A stretch of DNA of 64,000 bases from Psychroflexus aestuariivivens (GTDB lineage Bacteria > Bacteroidota > Bacteroidia > Flavobacteriales > Flavobacteriaceae). Both the position numbers and the translations under genes were made by a program. This document shows positions 53,236 to 63,764 of the stretch, piece after piece. Each line of letters begins with the position of its first letter. Positions within the stretch are counted from its first letter, which is position 1. The notes under the pieces were generated by a model. It had not been told where the DNA came from and made no database searches. It was given only the letters and a program-made list of their open reading frames with translations. The stretch spans positions 1-64,000 of the forward strand of contig NZ_RQVT01000034.1 in assembly GCF_004010055.1 (NCBI RefSeq). Reading direction: 5' to 3'.

Positions 53236-54138
53236 ATGAGCACTGCAGTATTAGAAAAACAAGAAACTGTTGAAACTTCAACAAAAACGAAAACCAGAAC
53301 GGCAAAACCGAAATGGTTACGCGTGAAGCTTCCGACAGGAAAAAAATATAGGAATCTCAGAAAATTAGTCGATAAATACGATTTGCATACCATCTGCACC
53401 TCTGGAAGTTGCCCAAATATGGGCGAATGCTGGGGAGAAGGCACAGCTACATTCATGATTCTTGGTAATGTTTGTACGCGTTCTTGCGGTTTTTGTGGTG
53501 TTAAAACTGGTCGCCCTGAAGACATTGAATGGGATGAGCCTGAAAAAGTCGCACGTTCCATCAAAATTATGGGTGTGAAACATGCCGTTTTGACTTCTGT
53601 AGATCGTGATGATTTGAAAGATATGGGCTCTATCATTTGGGCTGAAACTGTGAAAGCTGTTCGCAGAATGAATCCAGAGACCACTTTAGAAACATTAATT
53701 CCAGATTTTCAGGGAAATACTAGAAATATAGATAGAATTATAGAAGTTTCTCCAGAAGTCGTTTCTCATAATATGGAGACCGTCAGAAGATTGACAAGGG
53801 AAGTTAGAATTCAAGCCAAATACGACAGAAGTCTTGAAGTTTTAAGATATTTGAAAGCGCAAGGTATTCGCAGAACAAAGTCTGGCATCATGCTCGGTTT
53901 AGGTGAAAAAGAAGATGAAGTTATCCAAACTATGAAAGATTTGCGAAGCGTAGATGTTGATGTTGTTACCATTGGTCAATACTTACAACCAAGTAAACAA
54001 CATTTACCTGTTCAAGAATTCATCACGCCAGATCAGTTTAAAAAATACGAGACAATTGGTAAAGAGCTTGGCTTTAGACATATAGAAAGTTCAGCATTGG
54101 TAAGATCTTCTTACAAAGCTCACAAACATTTGGAATAG
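53236..54138 (+). CDS. lipA: Lipoyl synthase
   Basis: 300 residues. Radical SAM enzyme inserting two sulphurs into octanoyl groups on E2 and H proteins. Auxiliary cluster cysteines C54, C59 and C65 ([12 protein letters not shown]) and the radical SAM motif C80, C84, C87 (CTRSCGFC) are all present, plus [11 protein letters not shown] near the end (auxiliary-cluster serine). The N-terminal 25 residues are a Lys/Thr-rich extension. gap begins 1 base after its stop. It serves the E2 and glycine cleavage systems also in this window. Confidence 0.97.
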   Translation: MSTAVLEKQETVETSTKTKTRTAKPKWLRVKLPTGKKYRNLRKLVDKYDLHTICTSGSCPNMGECWGEGTATFMILGNVCTRSCGFCGVKTGRPEDIEWDEPEKVARSIKIMGVKHAVLTSVDRDDLKDMGSIIWAETVKAVRRMNPETTLETLIPDFQGNTRNIDRIIEVSPEVVSHNMETVRRLTREVRIQAKYDRSLEVLRYLKAQGIRRTKSGIMLGLGEKEDEVIQTMKDLRSVDVDVVTIGQYLQPSKQHLPVQEFITPDQFKKYETIGKELGFRHIESSALVRSSYKAHKHLE

Positions 54139-54139
54139 A

Positions 54140-55147
54140 ATGAATCACAAAATAAAAGTTGGAATCAATGGCTTTGGTCGGATCGGTCGAAGCCTTTTTC
54201 GTTTGCTTTATAATCATCAACATATTGAAGTTGTAGCCCTCAACGATTTGTCAGACACGAGAACTTTGTCACATTTGTTGAAATACGACAGCGTTCATGG
54301 TCAATTTCCATTTGAGGTAAGTTATGATGCTGAAAATATTATCGTAGATAATCAAAAATTTCCATTGACTTCAATTTCTGCTTTAGAAGAATTAAATTGG
54401 GGAAAATTTGATGTTGATATTTTAGTTGAATGCACAGGAAAATTTAAAACCAAAACTGAGTTGAATCTTCACCTCGAAGCCGGAGCCAAAAAATTGATTT
54501 TGAGTGTTCCACCAAGTGATGATTCTGTAAAAATGATTGTTTTAGGTGTCAACGACCAAGTGCTTTCCCCAGAAGACAAAATGATTTCTAATGCGTCTTG
54601 CACTACTAACAATGCTGCGCCTATGCTAAAGATTATTCATGAAGCTTTGGGCGTAGAACAAGCTTATATTTCAACAATTCACTCATTCACTGCTGATCAA
54701 AATTTGCATGATAAACCACATCGTGATTTACGACGTGCTCGCGCGGCTACGCAGTCTATCATTCCTACGACAACTGGAGCGGCAAAAGCATTGACCAAAA
54801 TTTTTCCAGATTTAAGCGAAGTTATTGGTGGTTGCGGTATTCGGGTTCCAGTTCCAAATGGGTCTTTGACTGATATGACATTGAATGTGAAAAAATCCAC
54901 GACTATAGAAGAAGTCAATCAATTATTTAAAAATGCAGCAGAAAATTCACTGAAAAATATTTTACAATATTCAAAAGAACCGCTCGTGTCTATAGATATC
55001 ATCGGCAATACTTATTCCTGTATTTTCGATGCTGAAATGACTTCAGTCATCGGTGGAAACCTTGTAAAACTCATCGGCTGGTATGATAATGAGCGTGGCT
55101 ACAGCAACAGACTTGTAGAGTTGATATTGAAGATGAATGAGGTTTAG
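54140..55147 (+). CDS. gap: Glyceraldehyde-3-phosphate dehydrogenase (GapB-like)
   Basis: 335 residues. NAD(P)-binding INGFGRIGR (9-17), catalytic C154 (SNASCTTN), and HRDLRRARAA in the substrate loop. The HRDLRRARAA form resembles GapB-type and chloroplast enzymes more than GapA (which usually has WRGGRxA), so it may be the anabolic or NADP-preferring isoform; that is inference. Follows lipA by 1 base; ends overlapping cmk by 4 bases on the other strand. Confidence 0.93.
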   Translation: MNHKIKVGINGFGRIGRSLFRLLYNHQHIEVVALNDLSDTRTLSHLLKYDSVHGQFPFEVSYDAENIIVDNQKFPLTSISALEELNWGKFDVDILVECTGKFKTKTELNLHLEAGAKKLILSVPPSDDSVKMIVLGVNDQVLSPEDKMISNASCTTNNAAPMLKIIHEALGVEQAYISTIHSFTADQNLHDKPHRDLRRARAATQSIIPTTTGAAKALTKIFPDLSEVIGGCGIRVPVPNGSLTDMTLNVKKSTTIEEVNQLFKNAAENSLKNILQYSKEPLVSIDIIGNTYSCIFDAEMTSVIGGNLVKLIGWYDNERGYSNRLVELILKMNEV

Positions 55148-55833
55148 TCCTTAATTCTTTCCTTAGCTAAATTCAAAATAAGTTCAAATTGTTGGTCTTG
55201 AGACATTTCGCTGTTATCTACTTTTATGGCGTCTTTGGCTTGAATTAAAGGTGAATTTGCTCTTGAAGAATCAACTTCATCTCGGGATTTTACATTTTGG
55301 AAAACTTCCTCAAAAGTAATATTTTCGCCTTTCTTTTTCAATTCTTGGTAACGGCGTTCTGCCCTAACTTCAGCTGAAGCCGTCATAAATATTTTCAATT
55401 CTGCTTCAGGAAAAACGACTGAACCAATATCACGCCCATCCATCACGATGCCTTTATCTTTACCTATTTCCTGTTGAATAGCAACTAGTTTTTCTCTGAC
55501 TTTATCAATCTTTGCAATCGCACTCACATGATCTGAAACATGCATTTTGCGTATTTCATTTTCAACATTTTCACCATTTAAAAATACATCATTGGAATTT
55601 TCTTCAGGATTGTATTCAAAATTTATATTGATATCATTCAATGCTGAAATGAGTTTATTTTCTTCAACCTCAGCTACAGAAATCAAATTATTTCGCAAAG
55701 CGTAAAGTGTTACCGTTCTGTACATAGCGCCAGTGTCTACGTATTTATAATTTAAAGTTTTAGCTAATTTTTTGGCAACAGTGCTTTTCCCTGTGGAGGA
55801 ATGTCCATCAATGGCGATGATAATTTTCTTCAT
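55144..55833 (-). CDS. cmk: Cytidylate kinase
   Basis: 229 residues. P-loop GHSSTGKST (9-17), DTGAMYRTVTLYAL, and MDGRDIGSVVFPEA are the family hallmarks. Phosphorylates CMP and dCMP. Starts 1 base after the 7TM-HD gene; the 3' ends of cmk and gap overlap by 4 bases. Confidence 0.97.
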   Translation of the reverse strand: MKKIIIAIDGHSSTGKSTVAKKLAKTLNYKYVDTGAMYRTVTLYALRNNLISVAEVEENKLISALNDININFEYNPEENSNDVFLNGENVENEIRKMHVSDHVSAIAKIDKVREKLVAIQQEIGKDKGIVMDGRDIGSVVFPEAELKIFMTASAEVRAERRYQELKKKGENITFEEVFQNVKSRDEVDSSRANSPLIQAKDAIKVDNSEMSQDQQFELILNLAKERIKD

Positions 55834-55834
55834 G

Positions 55835-57877
55835 TTAATCAGGATATTCTATTCTTAAATGGTAAATATTATTCAGTTTGGCTTTCAATATTTTTTTTAT
55901 GGACTGAATTTCTTTAAAAGTAATATTCGCATTTACAAATTGATTGTCTTCAATTTGCTTATTAATTATTTTTTCTACAAAATCATCAATCAATTGTGTA
56001 TTTGGCTCTTTCAAGCTTTTGCTGGCAGCTTCAACTGCATCACACATCATCAAAATTGCAGTTTCTTTGCTAAAAGGAATCGGTCCAGGATAACGAAAAT
56101 CTTCAATATTCACATTGTCTTCGTCTTCTTCTTTTTGCTTAGCATAGAAAAAATAAACCGTTGAAGTTCCGTGATGCGTACGAATGAAGTCGATAATTCT
56201 ATCAGGAAGATTTCTTTTTTTGGCAATTTCAATTCCTTCTTGCCTATGATTGATAATTACTTCTGCACTTTCTTTAGGCGATAATTCGTCATGAGGAGAC
56301 ACCGATGTTGTTTGATTTTCTGTGAAGTAAATCGGGTTTTTCATTTTTCCGATGTCATGATACAATGCACCAACTCTTATCAATAAAGAATTGGCTCCAA
56401 TTTCATTTGCGGCAGCTTCAGCTAAATTAGCTACATTTAGCGAATGGTGAAATGTACCAGGCGCTGCATTTGAAAGTTCTTTCAGCAATTTTGAATTGGT
56501 ATCAGTGAGTTCTAATAAAGATAAATCTGAAACTAAACCAAACACCTTTTCGTAAGTATAAATCAGCGGTTGTACAAAAAGTAAACCAACACCACTTAAA
56601 AGAAAATAGACGAAATTATTATAATTTATTTCTGACAAACTAGCTTCCTGAATCATATTGAAAGCAAAATAGGCGAAAATATAAATCAATGTAATTTGCG
56701 CCACAGAAATGAACAAATTAGCACGTTTGTAAAGTTCGGAAACCGTCAATATCGTAATAATTCCTGCTGTGATTTGCAAAAACATATATTCATAACTATC
56801 AGGTACAATCATTCCTAAAATCAGTACAGTGATGACGTGTGTAAAAAGTCCCAATCTTGCATCAAAAAAAGCTTTTAAAGTAAGCGGTAAAATACAAATT
56901 GGTACGACATAAATATAATCTGTATCAACACGCATAACCATTAAAGTTAAAAATACGACGAACAAAATATTGAAAAAAATAAAGGTCAGCTTGTTGTTAT
57001 TATCGAAAATTTTAGGTCGGTATTGACCGATAAACAAGTACAGCATCAACAAAGATAGAGCCACCAACAAAGTATAACCAGCGATTACAACTACGAATGC
57101 TGAAGATTCTAAACTTTGCGACTCATATTCAAATTTTAATGATTTCAGTTTGCGTAATTTTTCGCCATCAATGGTTTCTCCTTTTGCTATAATTTTACTC
57201 CCTTTTGTAACTTGACCGCGTGTATAAGAAATCTGATTGAATTTGGACTGAATTTGTTTTTCGTTTAAACTCTCGTTGTATTCAACATTAACTTTCAAAA
57301 TATCAAAAAACATACTCAATAACTCGTCCTTTATATCTTGAAATTCAGAATTATCGATTCGATTTTGCAGGTAAGATTTCAAGTTTTGTTGTGTAAAAAT
57401 ATCTCCTAAAGTAAGCTCTTCGACCTGATTTTTTTTGGTCAAAAAAACCAACTGATCTTTGCTTTCTTCGGATTGTTCAATCCTAATTCCTGTTTGATAA
57501 ATTTTAGAAATTGTACGATTTATAAAATCATGAAGTAAAGAATCATTTTGAACTAAATCTTTCTGCTCATTATTTAATTGATCCAACCAAGTATTTTGAA
57601 CATTTTTGGCTTTATCAACATCAAATTTATAATATGGAATATGTGTTTCTTTGATTTTGGACTTCTCAGCAGCAATTTCTTCGTCAGACTTTAGAATAGC
57701 AAAGTCAAATGGTGCATACAAATTTTCATACTGCCAAGGTTTATTTTTGGTAATTTCATATTTGAACTGACCACCAGTAGGAAAAAAATAAACAATCAAG
57801 AAAACGCTTACAGCTAACAAAAAGAATTTGTAAATTCTAGATTGATTTTTATAAAGATTATCGACTAATTTTTTCAT
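55835..57877 (-). CDS. 7TM-HD phosphodiesterase (PgpH-like)
   Basis: 680 residues. A signal-anchor helix, an extracytoplasmic 7TMR-HDED region (about 45-245), about seven membrane helices (250-460), and a cytoplasmic HD domain with HHSLNVANLAEAAA, HDIGKMKNP and HHGTSTVYFF. PgpH proteins hydrolyse c-di-AMP. Start is supported by a promoter with TTG-N18-TAAATTTG. Overlap with cmk implies joint transcription. Confidence 0.92.
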   Translation of the reverse strand: MKKLVDNLYKNQSRIYKFFLLAVSVFLIVYFFPTGGQFKYEITKNKPWQYENLYAPFDFAILKSDEEIAAEKSKIKETHIPYYKFDVDKAKNVQNTWLDQLNNEQKDLVQNDSLLHDFINRTISKIYQTGIRIEQSEESKDQLVFLTKKNQVEELTLGDIFTQQNLKSYLQNRIDNSEFQDIKDELLSMFFDILKVNVEYNESLNEKQIQSKFNQISYTRGQVTKGSKIIAKGETIDGEKLRKLKSLKFEYESQSLESSAFVVVIAGYTLLVALSLLMLYLFIGQYRPKIFDNNNKLTFIFFNILFVVFLTLMVMRVDTDYIYVVPICILPLTLKAFFDARLGLFTHVITVLILGMIVPDSYEYMFLQITAGIITILTVSELYKRANLFISVAQITLIYIFAYFAFNMIQEASLSEINYNNFVYFLLSGVGLLFVQPLIYTYEKVFGLVSDLSLLELTDTNSKLLKELSNAAPGTFHHSLNVANLAEAAANEIGANSLLIRVGALYHDIGKMKNPIYFTENQTTSVSPHDELSPKESAEVIINHRQEGIEIAKKRNLPDRIIDFIRTHHGTSTVYFFYAKQKEEDEDNVNIEDFRYPGPIPFSKETAILMMCDAVEAASKSLKEPNTQLIDDFVEKIINKQIEDNQFVNANITFKEIQSIKKILKAKLNNIYHLRIEYPD

Positions 57878-57891
57878 ATTCCTAAATTATT

Positions 57892-57920
57892 CAAATTTAT
57901 GAAATAATATGAGTTAGCAA
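57892..57920 (-). promoter_or_regulatory. Promoter of the PgpH-like/cmk operon
   Basis: TTG (57920-57918) and TAAATTTG (57899-57892), 18 bases apart, fit the Bacteroidota -33/-7 consensus. Transcription would start about 10 bases before the ATG. Confidence 0.6.
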
Positions 57921-58045
57921 GGCTAGAGATTTGAATTTAATCCAGATTCAGAAAAAGATGAAAAGATTATGACCTTCTTAAAACTTAAGCCAGATTTTGC
58001 GCTAAAATTCTTAATTTAGCAACTTTAATAATAAAACATAGCATT

Positions 58046-59221
58046 ATGTCAAAAGATATTGTAATTGTAAGCGCTGCAAGAACGCCAATAGGAAGTTTCC
58101 TAGGAAGTTTAGCTAGCGTTCCAGCCACAAAATTAGGAGAAATCGCCATTAAAGGTGCTTTGTCCAAAATCAATTTGAAACCTGAGTTGGTCAGCGAAGT
58201 TTTAATGGGAAATGTTGTTCAAGCCAATAATGGCCAAGCTCCTGCAAGGCAAGCCGCCATGGGTGCAGGCATTCCTGACACCGTTCCTTGTACGACTGTA
58301 AATAAAGTTTGCGCCAGCGGTATGAAAGCTGTGATGCAAGGTGCGCAAGCTATTGCGCTTGGCGATGCTGAAATAGTTGTAGCCGGTGGAATGGAAAATA
58401 TGAGTATGATTCCTCATTATTTACATCTTAGAAATGGTCAAAAATTTGGACCTACACAAATGGTAGATGGTTTACAGCGTGACGGATTAGTCGATGCTTA
58501 CGACAATAATGCCATGGGAACTTGTGCCGACCTTTGTGCTGCAGAACACGACATTAGCAGAGAAGAACAAGACGAGTTTGCAAAAGAATCTTACAAAAGA
58601 AGTGCTGAAGCGTGGAAAAATGGAAAATTTGACGATGAAGTCGTTCCAGTAGAAGTTCCGCAAAGACGTGGCGAGCCAATCATTTTCAAAGAAGATGAAG
58701 AATTCAAAAATATAAAATTGGATAAAATTCCAAATCTAAGACCGGCATTTAGTAAAGACGGCACAGCAACTGCAGCAAATTCTTCTACCATAAACGATGG
58801 CGCTGGTGCTGTCATTATGATGAGCAGAGAAAAAGCTGAAGAACTCGGTCTCGAAATTTTAGCTACAATCAAAAGTTATGCAGATGCAGCTCAGGAGCCA
58901 AAAAGATTTACTACAGCTCCAGCAAAAGCATTGCCTTTGGCATTGAAAAAAGCTAATTTAAATACTGATGATGTTGATGTATTTGAATTTAATGAAGCCT
59001 TTTCTGTCGTTGGCATTGCCAATACTAAAATATTAGGTTTAGATTCTAAAAAAGTGAATATCAATGGTGGTGCAGTTTCACTTGGACATCCTTTAGGTTG
59101 TTCTGGAGTTAGGATTTTGATTACGCTAATAAACGTCATGAAACAAAACAATGCTAAAATTGGAGCTGCAGCCATTTGTAACGGCGGCGGCGGTGCTTCA
59201 GCAATGGTTTTAGAACGCTAA
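58046..59221 (+). CDS. Acetyl-CoA C-acyltransferase (thiolase)
   Basis: 391 residues. Nucleophile C89 (VNKVCASGMKAV), the GHPLG segment with catalytic His, and C378 (CNGGGGASAM) are present. Either a biosynthetic acetoacetyl-CoA thiolase or a beta-oxidation thiolase; AtoB/PhaA-like by length and motifs. Monocistronic or with the NlpC/P60 gene 22 bases downstream. Confidence 0.94.
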   Translation: MSKDIVIVSAARTPIGSFLGSLASVPATKLGEIAIKGALSKINLKPELVSEVLMGNVVQANNGQAPARQAAMGAGIPDTVPCTTVNKVCASGMKAVMQGAQAIALGDAEIVVAGGMENMSMIPHYLHLRNGQKFGPTQMVDGLQRDGLVDAYDNNAMGTCADLCAAEHDISREEQDEFAKESYKRSAEAWKNGKFDDEVVPVEVPQRRGEPIIFKEDEEFKNIKLDKIPNLRPAFSKDGTATAANSSTINDGAGAVIMMSREKAEELGLEILATIKSYADAAQEPKRFTTAPAKALPLALKKANLNTDDVDVFEFNEAFSVVGIANTKILGLDSKKVNINGGAVSLGHPLGCSGVRILITLINVMKQNNAKIGAAAICNGGGGASAMVLER

Positions 59222-59243
59222 TTAATTTTATAGAAATTTTCAA

Positions 59244-59987
59244 ATGCTATACGGAATTTGTCCCCTAAGTGTCGTGCCGGTGAGAGCCGAAGCTAAAGAT
59301 GCTTCCGAAATGATTACTCAATTGCTATATGGTGATCATTTTGAAATAATTGAAGAGCAAAAAAAATGGATCAAAATTCGCATAGCATTTGATGCCTATG
59401 AAGGTTGGTTGGATCGAAAGCAATGTTTTGAAATTGACGAAAAAACCTATCTTCTACTGAATGAAAAACAAAAACATGCTTCAGATTTACTGAGTTTAGT
59501 AAATACAAATTCCAATCAGTTGATGCCAATTTGCATTGGATCCGCCATTCATGCTACAGATATTCTAAAACATGAATTTGATGGCAGTATAAACTCAAAT
59601 TTCGACAAATCAAATCTTGTAGAAATAGCCATGTTGTATCTCAACTCACCCTATTTGTGGGGTGGAAAATCGCCTTTTGGAATAGATTGTAGCGGATTTA
59701 CACAAATGGTTTATAAAATTAATGGAATTCCCTTACAAAGAGACGCGCATCAGCAAGCAAAACAAGGTGATGCGCTGTCTTTTATTGAAGAAAGTGAACC
59801 TGGAGATTTAGCATTTTTTGACAATGAAGAAGGTCATATTATTCATGTTGGAATTATGCTGAAAGACAATTTTATTATTCATTCACACGGTCAAGTTCGC
59901 TTAGATCGAATTGATCATTCTGGAATTTTCAATGTGGATACCAATCGTTATTCCCATAGCTTACGAGTGATTAAGAAAATCGTTTAG
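59244..59987 (+). CDS. NlpC/P60 family endopeptidase (C40) with SH3-like domains
   Basis: 247 residues. Two SH3-like regions at 1-65 and about 70-120 precede the C40 peptidase: C149 (GIDCSGFTQMVY), H201 (HIIHVGI) and H213 (IIHSHGQ). It has no clear signal peptide (starts MLYGICPLSVVPVRAEA), as in cytoplasmic or non-classically exported members. Likely cleaves gamma-D-Glu-DAP bonds of peptidoglycan. Its stop overlaps the convergent phosphoesterase gene by 4 bases. Confidence 0.9.
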   Translation: MLYGICPLSVVPVRAEAKDASEMITQLLYGDHFEIIEEQKKWIKIRIAFDAYEGWLDRKQCFEIDEKTYLLLNEKQKHASDLLSLVNTNSNQLMPICIGSAIHATDILKHEFDGSINSNFDKSNLVEIAMLYLNSPYLWGGKSPFGIDCSGFTQMVYKINGIPLQRDAHQQAKQGDALSFIEESEPGDLAFFDNEEGHIIHVGIMLKDNFIIHSHGQVRLDRIDHSGIFNVDTNRYSHSLRVIKKIV

Positions 59988-62900
59988 AAACTTGCTCCAA
60001 ATCCAAATGAAAACCAAAATCCATCTTCACTATGGAAAAAATTGAATGTACCAGTAAACAAATCTGCGCCATTCAGCCAAAATCCAAGTCCGTAATCGTG
60101 ATGCCATGTTTCAGATTCATTCTGAACATCTGACCAAACTCGGCCAACATCTGTCCCGGCAAAAACGCCTAGTTGAACTGGTAACAAAGCCGTTTTAATT
60201 TGGTTAAAACTATACCTCAAATCAAAATTTCCCACCAAACTTTGTTGACCGATAAATCGATCTTTTCTATATCCACGAAGTCCATTGTTTGCCCCTAAAG
60301 TTGCGCCTTGATAAAACTCATAAGTATCATCAAAAATCAATTGAGACTGGGCTTTGGAACGCAAAACCAACTTTTTATTTCCACTTATTGAATTGAAAAA
60401 CTCCAAAGAAGGATTCAGATACAAGAAATTTCTTTTAGTGTCGTCTAAATTCAACTTTCCTCCAAATTCCAGTTGAAAATCCATGCCGCGTTTTGGATTC
60501 AAATTATTATCAAAACTTTGGTATTGATAAGCAGTTTCCAAACCTGCAAAATTTTTACTTTCAAAAAAATCAGGATCTTCAACGAGCAAATCTTCTCCGA
60601 TTTGGTCTAAAAATCGACCAGCTGTGCGTTGAACTCTATAATTTTCAAAAGTAATTTCGTGTTGAAACACACTCCCGTATTCTGAACGTTTTGTCAAACC
60701 GATGGCAGTTTCAATCATTCTAATTTTCACCCTGTTGAAATCTCTTCCTAAATCATCATCAAAATTTGGGGTATTGTTTCCAATACCGAAAAAGTTTTGA
60801 GCAAAATTTGGACTGGTATAATGCAAACCAAGGTGCAAATTATATTCACCTAAAACATTAGCAAATTCACCTTGATAACCAAAGTCAAATCCACCTGTAG
60901 CAGTGTAAAATCCAGCATTTAATTTATGTCTAAATGTAAAAGGATTCAGTTGAAATCCTTTGAAAGTGTAAATATCTTGAACTCCAAAAAGCAATCCATC
61001 ATCAGGATTGAAACCTATTCTTGGTAAAATGACGTTGGTTCTGGATATTTTTCGATCCTTGTCGAATACGTTTTGTTTGTATTGGTCGGATCTCACTAGT
61101 CTGGCACTGTCCTTTTCTTCTATTGTGTTTTCTAAAGTTTTATAGTCGTAAATCACAGTCTTTTGTCCTGATTTTATTTTGAATTCATCATCTCCGTGAC
61201 CGCCTATGAGTCGCACTTTAATTGAACTTTTATGGTCGCCTTCAACTTGAAAAATATCGTCATCATCTAAGCCATAAATCCAAATTTCTTTGGTGTCTTC
61301 TGGCGAAAATGTTTTATCAACAATAGTATATTCTCGTTCGCCTTTAATATTTCTCATTATTTTGACTCGAGTCGATCCGTCTTCTTGACGAAACACATCG
61401 ATAAAATCGTCTTTATCAGTAGCAGTAATCATGCTGTACTCACTCAAAATGCCGTAATACCTTTCAGCAATTGATTTCAAATTTCCTAATCTCGCTTTGA
61501 AAGTTTGTTTAAGTTTTTCAGTTTCTTCGGCATCGATTTCTTTAGGAAAATTTGAAAACGCACTATTGATGACTTCATCGGTCAAGTTATTTTGAATAAA
61601 TTCAGCTTCTGCTAACCAATCTTCACCCGTTGCATTTCTAATAATTGTGCGATCCAAGCCAAGTCCAGAATTATTCAGCCATTTTAGATATTTAATATCT
61701 TCAGAATAAGGTTGATAAATTCGAGGAAAACTCGCCACACTTCGCAGTGAATTGAAAAAACCGCCATCAAAATTGGCAAAAACTTGATCGCGATCTCTTG
61801 GAATTGGTTTAAAAGTATGGTTGCCGTCTTCGTCTTCAAATTCTGACCAACGCCACTGGTCTTCGTGTCTGTCCCAGTCACCAAGCAACATATCAAACAA
61901 TCTGGCACGCAAATATGAAGATTCGTCAACGCTGTATTTTTCATCACGCCGTAGCCTTTCAAAAACATCGGACGTACTTACAATATCGTGATTCGGATTG
62001 CTAAACACGCCTTCAGTTCCTTTCCAGTGTTCTTCAGGGCGCTCTTCGATCATATAAATGGCATCACCATGAGCTGCATTGAATTTTCCTAAAGCTTTTT
62101 GCTTCGGAATGTAGTATAATTCTGGATTCGTATGGTAAACGTCAATGGCTTCAGCCAAATCTGGTACAGCCATAAAACTAAAAGGATGTGCAGAAGTCAG
62201 AAAATCTAACAAAACTTCTTCTACAATAGTTTCATCAAATTCACCGGTAAGATTCTTATCTGGGTAAACAAACTGCTGTAATAAGCGAATCGGATTTTTT
62301 TTGATTTGTCGAATATTGTACTCTCTACCAAGAGAATCTTTAAGGCGAAGTGAATTGGTTTGCATGCCGCCGCCCATTCTTATGGGTTCCAAACCACCGT
62401 AAGCAGAATCTAAATCCAATACTTTAAGTTTCAATTTTTTGCCGTACATATTTCTGTAGCGCTCACCCCACAAGCTTTCGTAAAAATCAGTACGTTCTAT
62501 TTTAAAATCATCGTAAATTGAAGCTTCAACAAATTCTGGTAATTCATTTGGTAATTGATCTAAGTCAAAAGTTTCAGGTTTTGGATAGACTTCTTTTTGA
62601 TAAATCTTTTCAATTTTCCCATTGTTTTCAGCATAAAAACTGACCCAAGAGGAACCATCTTTAAGTACGTCAAATTTTGCAAAACCGTGTTCTGGAGAAG
62701 CAAATAAGCCATCGTTACCTAATTTTGCATAAGACACTTTGGAAGCAGAACCAGAAACAATTTGTTTAACCAAATCATGCTCGATATATTGTAGATTATG
62801 CTCATGTCCAGAAGCAAAAACCACACGATTCCAGCGGCTGGCAATGGCAGAAATTCTGTCGACCATAGCTCGATACTGATTATTTTGTGTGTCTTGAACT

Positions 62901-63715
62901 GAAATACCGCCAGTAGTACGAATCATATTTACCAGAGATCCCAATATCGGCAATGGAACTTTCTTTTGAGATGGAAATAAATGTTTGGTAAATTCATAAG
63001 TGCCACCATGAATTCCGTTGGAATAAAGTGGATGATGAAGGGCAACTAAAGTGGTTTTATTTTGGTTTTTTTTGAGTTCAGTTTCAAATTCTTCATAAAA
63101 CTGACTGCGGGTTTTGATTTCATCGCAATTGCGATTGATTTTTGGATTGTCGTCCCAATCTTCCAAAATCCATTGCGAATCAAGAATAATGAGATGCACA
63201 TCGTCTGAAATATCGACAAAAGACATTCCGCATCCTGGTTTTGGCAACCAAACTTGATCTTGGTTTGGAAGTCCTTTTTCTATAAAATCCTTTTGATTTT
63301 CTAAAGCTTGAATGCCTTCGATATACCAATCGTGATTTCCGGGAATAAAATGTATGTCGCCTTGAAAATCTTTTAAAACTTGAAGTTGGCTATTCATAAC
63401 TGTTTCCGCTTGCGGGCGATTCTCATCACCTTGGCTCGGCATCCCTTTGGGATAAATATTGTCGCCTAAAATCAATAACTTAGTACTTTCGGTATTTTTG
63501 TTTTGAATAAAAGTGTTGAAGATTTTCAAACCAGGTGCAACTCCAGACAAATTTTTGTTACCAGTATCGCCTATTAAATAAAAACTTTGGCTGATTTGAT
63601 CTTCAGAATAAGCATTTTTAAATTTTTGAGTTTGTTCAAACTTATATTTAGGTTGGTAAGTGGCGCAAGAAAAAAATAAAAAAGTTAGACATAAGACTTG
63701 TATATTTTTAAGCAT
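59984..63715 (-). CDS. Metallophosphoesterase fused to BamA/TamA-like barrel
   Basis: 1243 residues. Lipobox LFFSC at about 13-17. The N-terminal part is a calcineurin-like phosphoesterase with FYLIGDTGN, ILGDNIYPKG, IPGNHDWY, ALHHPLYSNG and SGHEHNLQYI (residues about 46-310). The centre (310-830) is of unknown function, and the last about 380 residues form an outer-membrane barrel of the Omp85/surface antigen type (FGIGNNTPNFDDD, QGATLGANNGLRGYRKDRF) ending in a C-terminal Phe (SFGFGASF). The protein thus anchors a phosphoesterase in the outer membrane; substrate unknown. Confidence 0.88.
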   Translation of the reverse strand: MLKNIQVLCLTFLFFSCATYQPKYKFEQTQKFKNAYSEDQISQSFYLIGDTGNKNLSGVAPGLKIFNTFIQNKNTESTKLLILGDNIYPKGMPSQGDENRPQAETVMNSQLQVLKDFQGDIHFIPGNHDWYIEGIQALENQKDFIEKGLPNQDQVWLPKPGCGMSFVDISDDVHLIILDSQWILEDWDDNPKINRNCDEIKTRSQFYEEFETELKKNQNKTTLVALHHPLYSNGIHGGTYEFTKHLFPSQKKVPLPILGSLVNMIRTTGGISVQDTQNNQYRAMVDRISAIASRWNRVVFASGHEHNLQYIEHDLVKQIVSGSASKVSYAKLGNDGLFASPEHGFAKFDVLKDGSSWVSFYAENNGKIEKIYQKEVYPKPETFDLDQLPNELPEFVEASIYDDFKIERTDFYESLWGERYRNMYGKKLKLKVLDLDSAYGGLEPIRMGGGMQTNSLRLKDSLGREYNIRQIKKNPIRLLQQFVYPDKNLTGEFDETIVEEVLLDFLTSAHPFSFMAVPDLAEAIDVYHTNPELYYIPKQKALGKFNAAHGDAIYMIEERPEEHWKGTEGVFSNPNHDIVSTSDVFERLRRDEKYSVDESSYLRARLFDMLLGDWDRHEDQWRWSEFEDEDGNHTFKPIPRDRDQVFANFDGGFFNSLRSVASFPRIYQPYSEDIKYLKWLNNSGLGLDRTIIRNATGEDWLAEAEFIQNNLTDEVINSAFSNFPKEIDAEETEKLKQTFKARLGNLKSIAERYYGILSEYSMITATDKDDFIDVFRQEDGSTRVKIMRNIKGEREYTIVDKTFSPEDTKEIWIYGLDDDDIFQVEGDHKSSIKVRLIGGHGDDEFKIKSGQKTVIYDYKTLENTIEEKDSARLVRSDQYKQNVFDKDRKISRTNVILPRIGFNPDDGLLFGVQDIYTFKGFQLNPFTFRHKLNAGFYTATGGFDFGYQGEFANVLGEYNLHLGLHYTSPNFAQNFFGIGNNTPNFDDDLGRDFNRVKIRMIETAIGLTKRSEYGSVFQHEITFENYRVQRTAGRFLDQIGEDLLVEDPDFFESKNFAGLETAYQYQSFDNNLNPKRGMDFQLEFGGKLNLDDTKRNFLYLNPSLEFFNSISGNKKLVLRSKAQSQLIFDDTYEFYQGATLGANNGLRGYRKDRFIGQQSLVGNFDLRYSFNQIKTALLPVQLGVFAGTDVGRVWSDVQNESETWHHDYGLGFWLNGADLFTGTFNFFHSEDGFWFSFGFGASF

Positions 63716-63764
63716 ATTGTAAATTGTAATGGGTTAAGATATTTTACCTTAGTTTGTGAAAATT

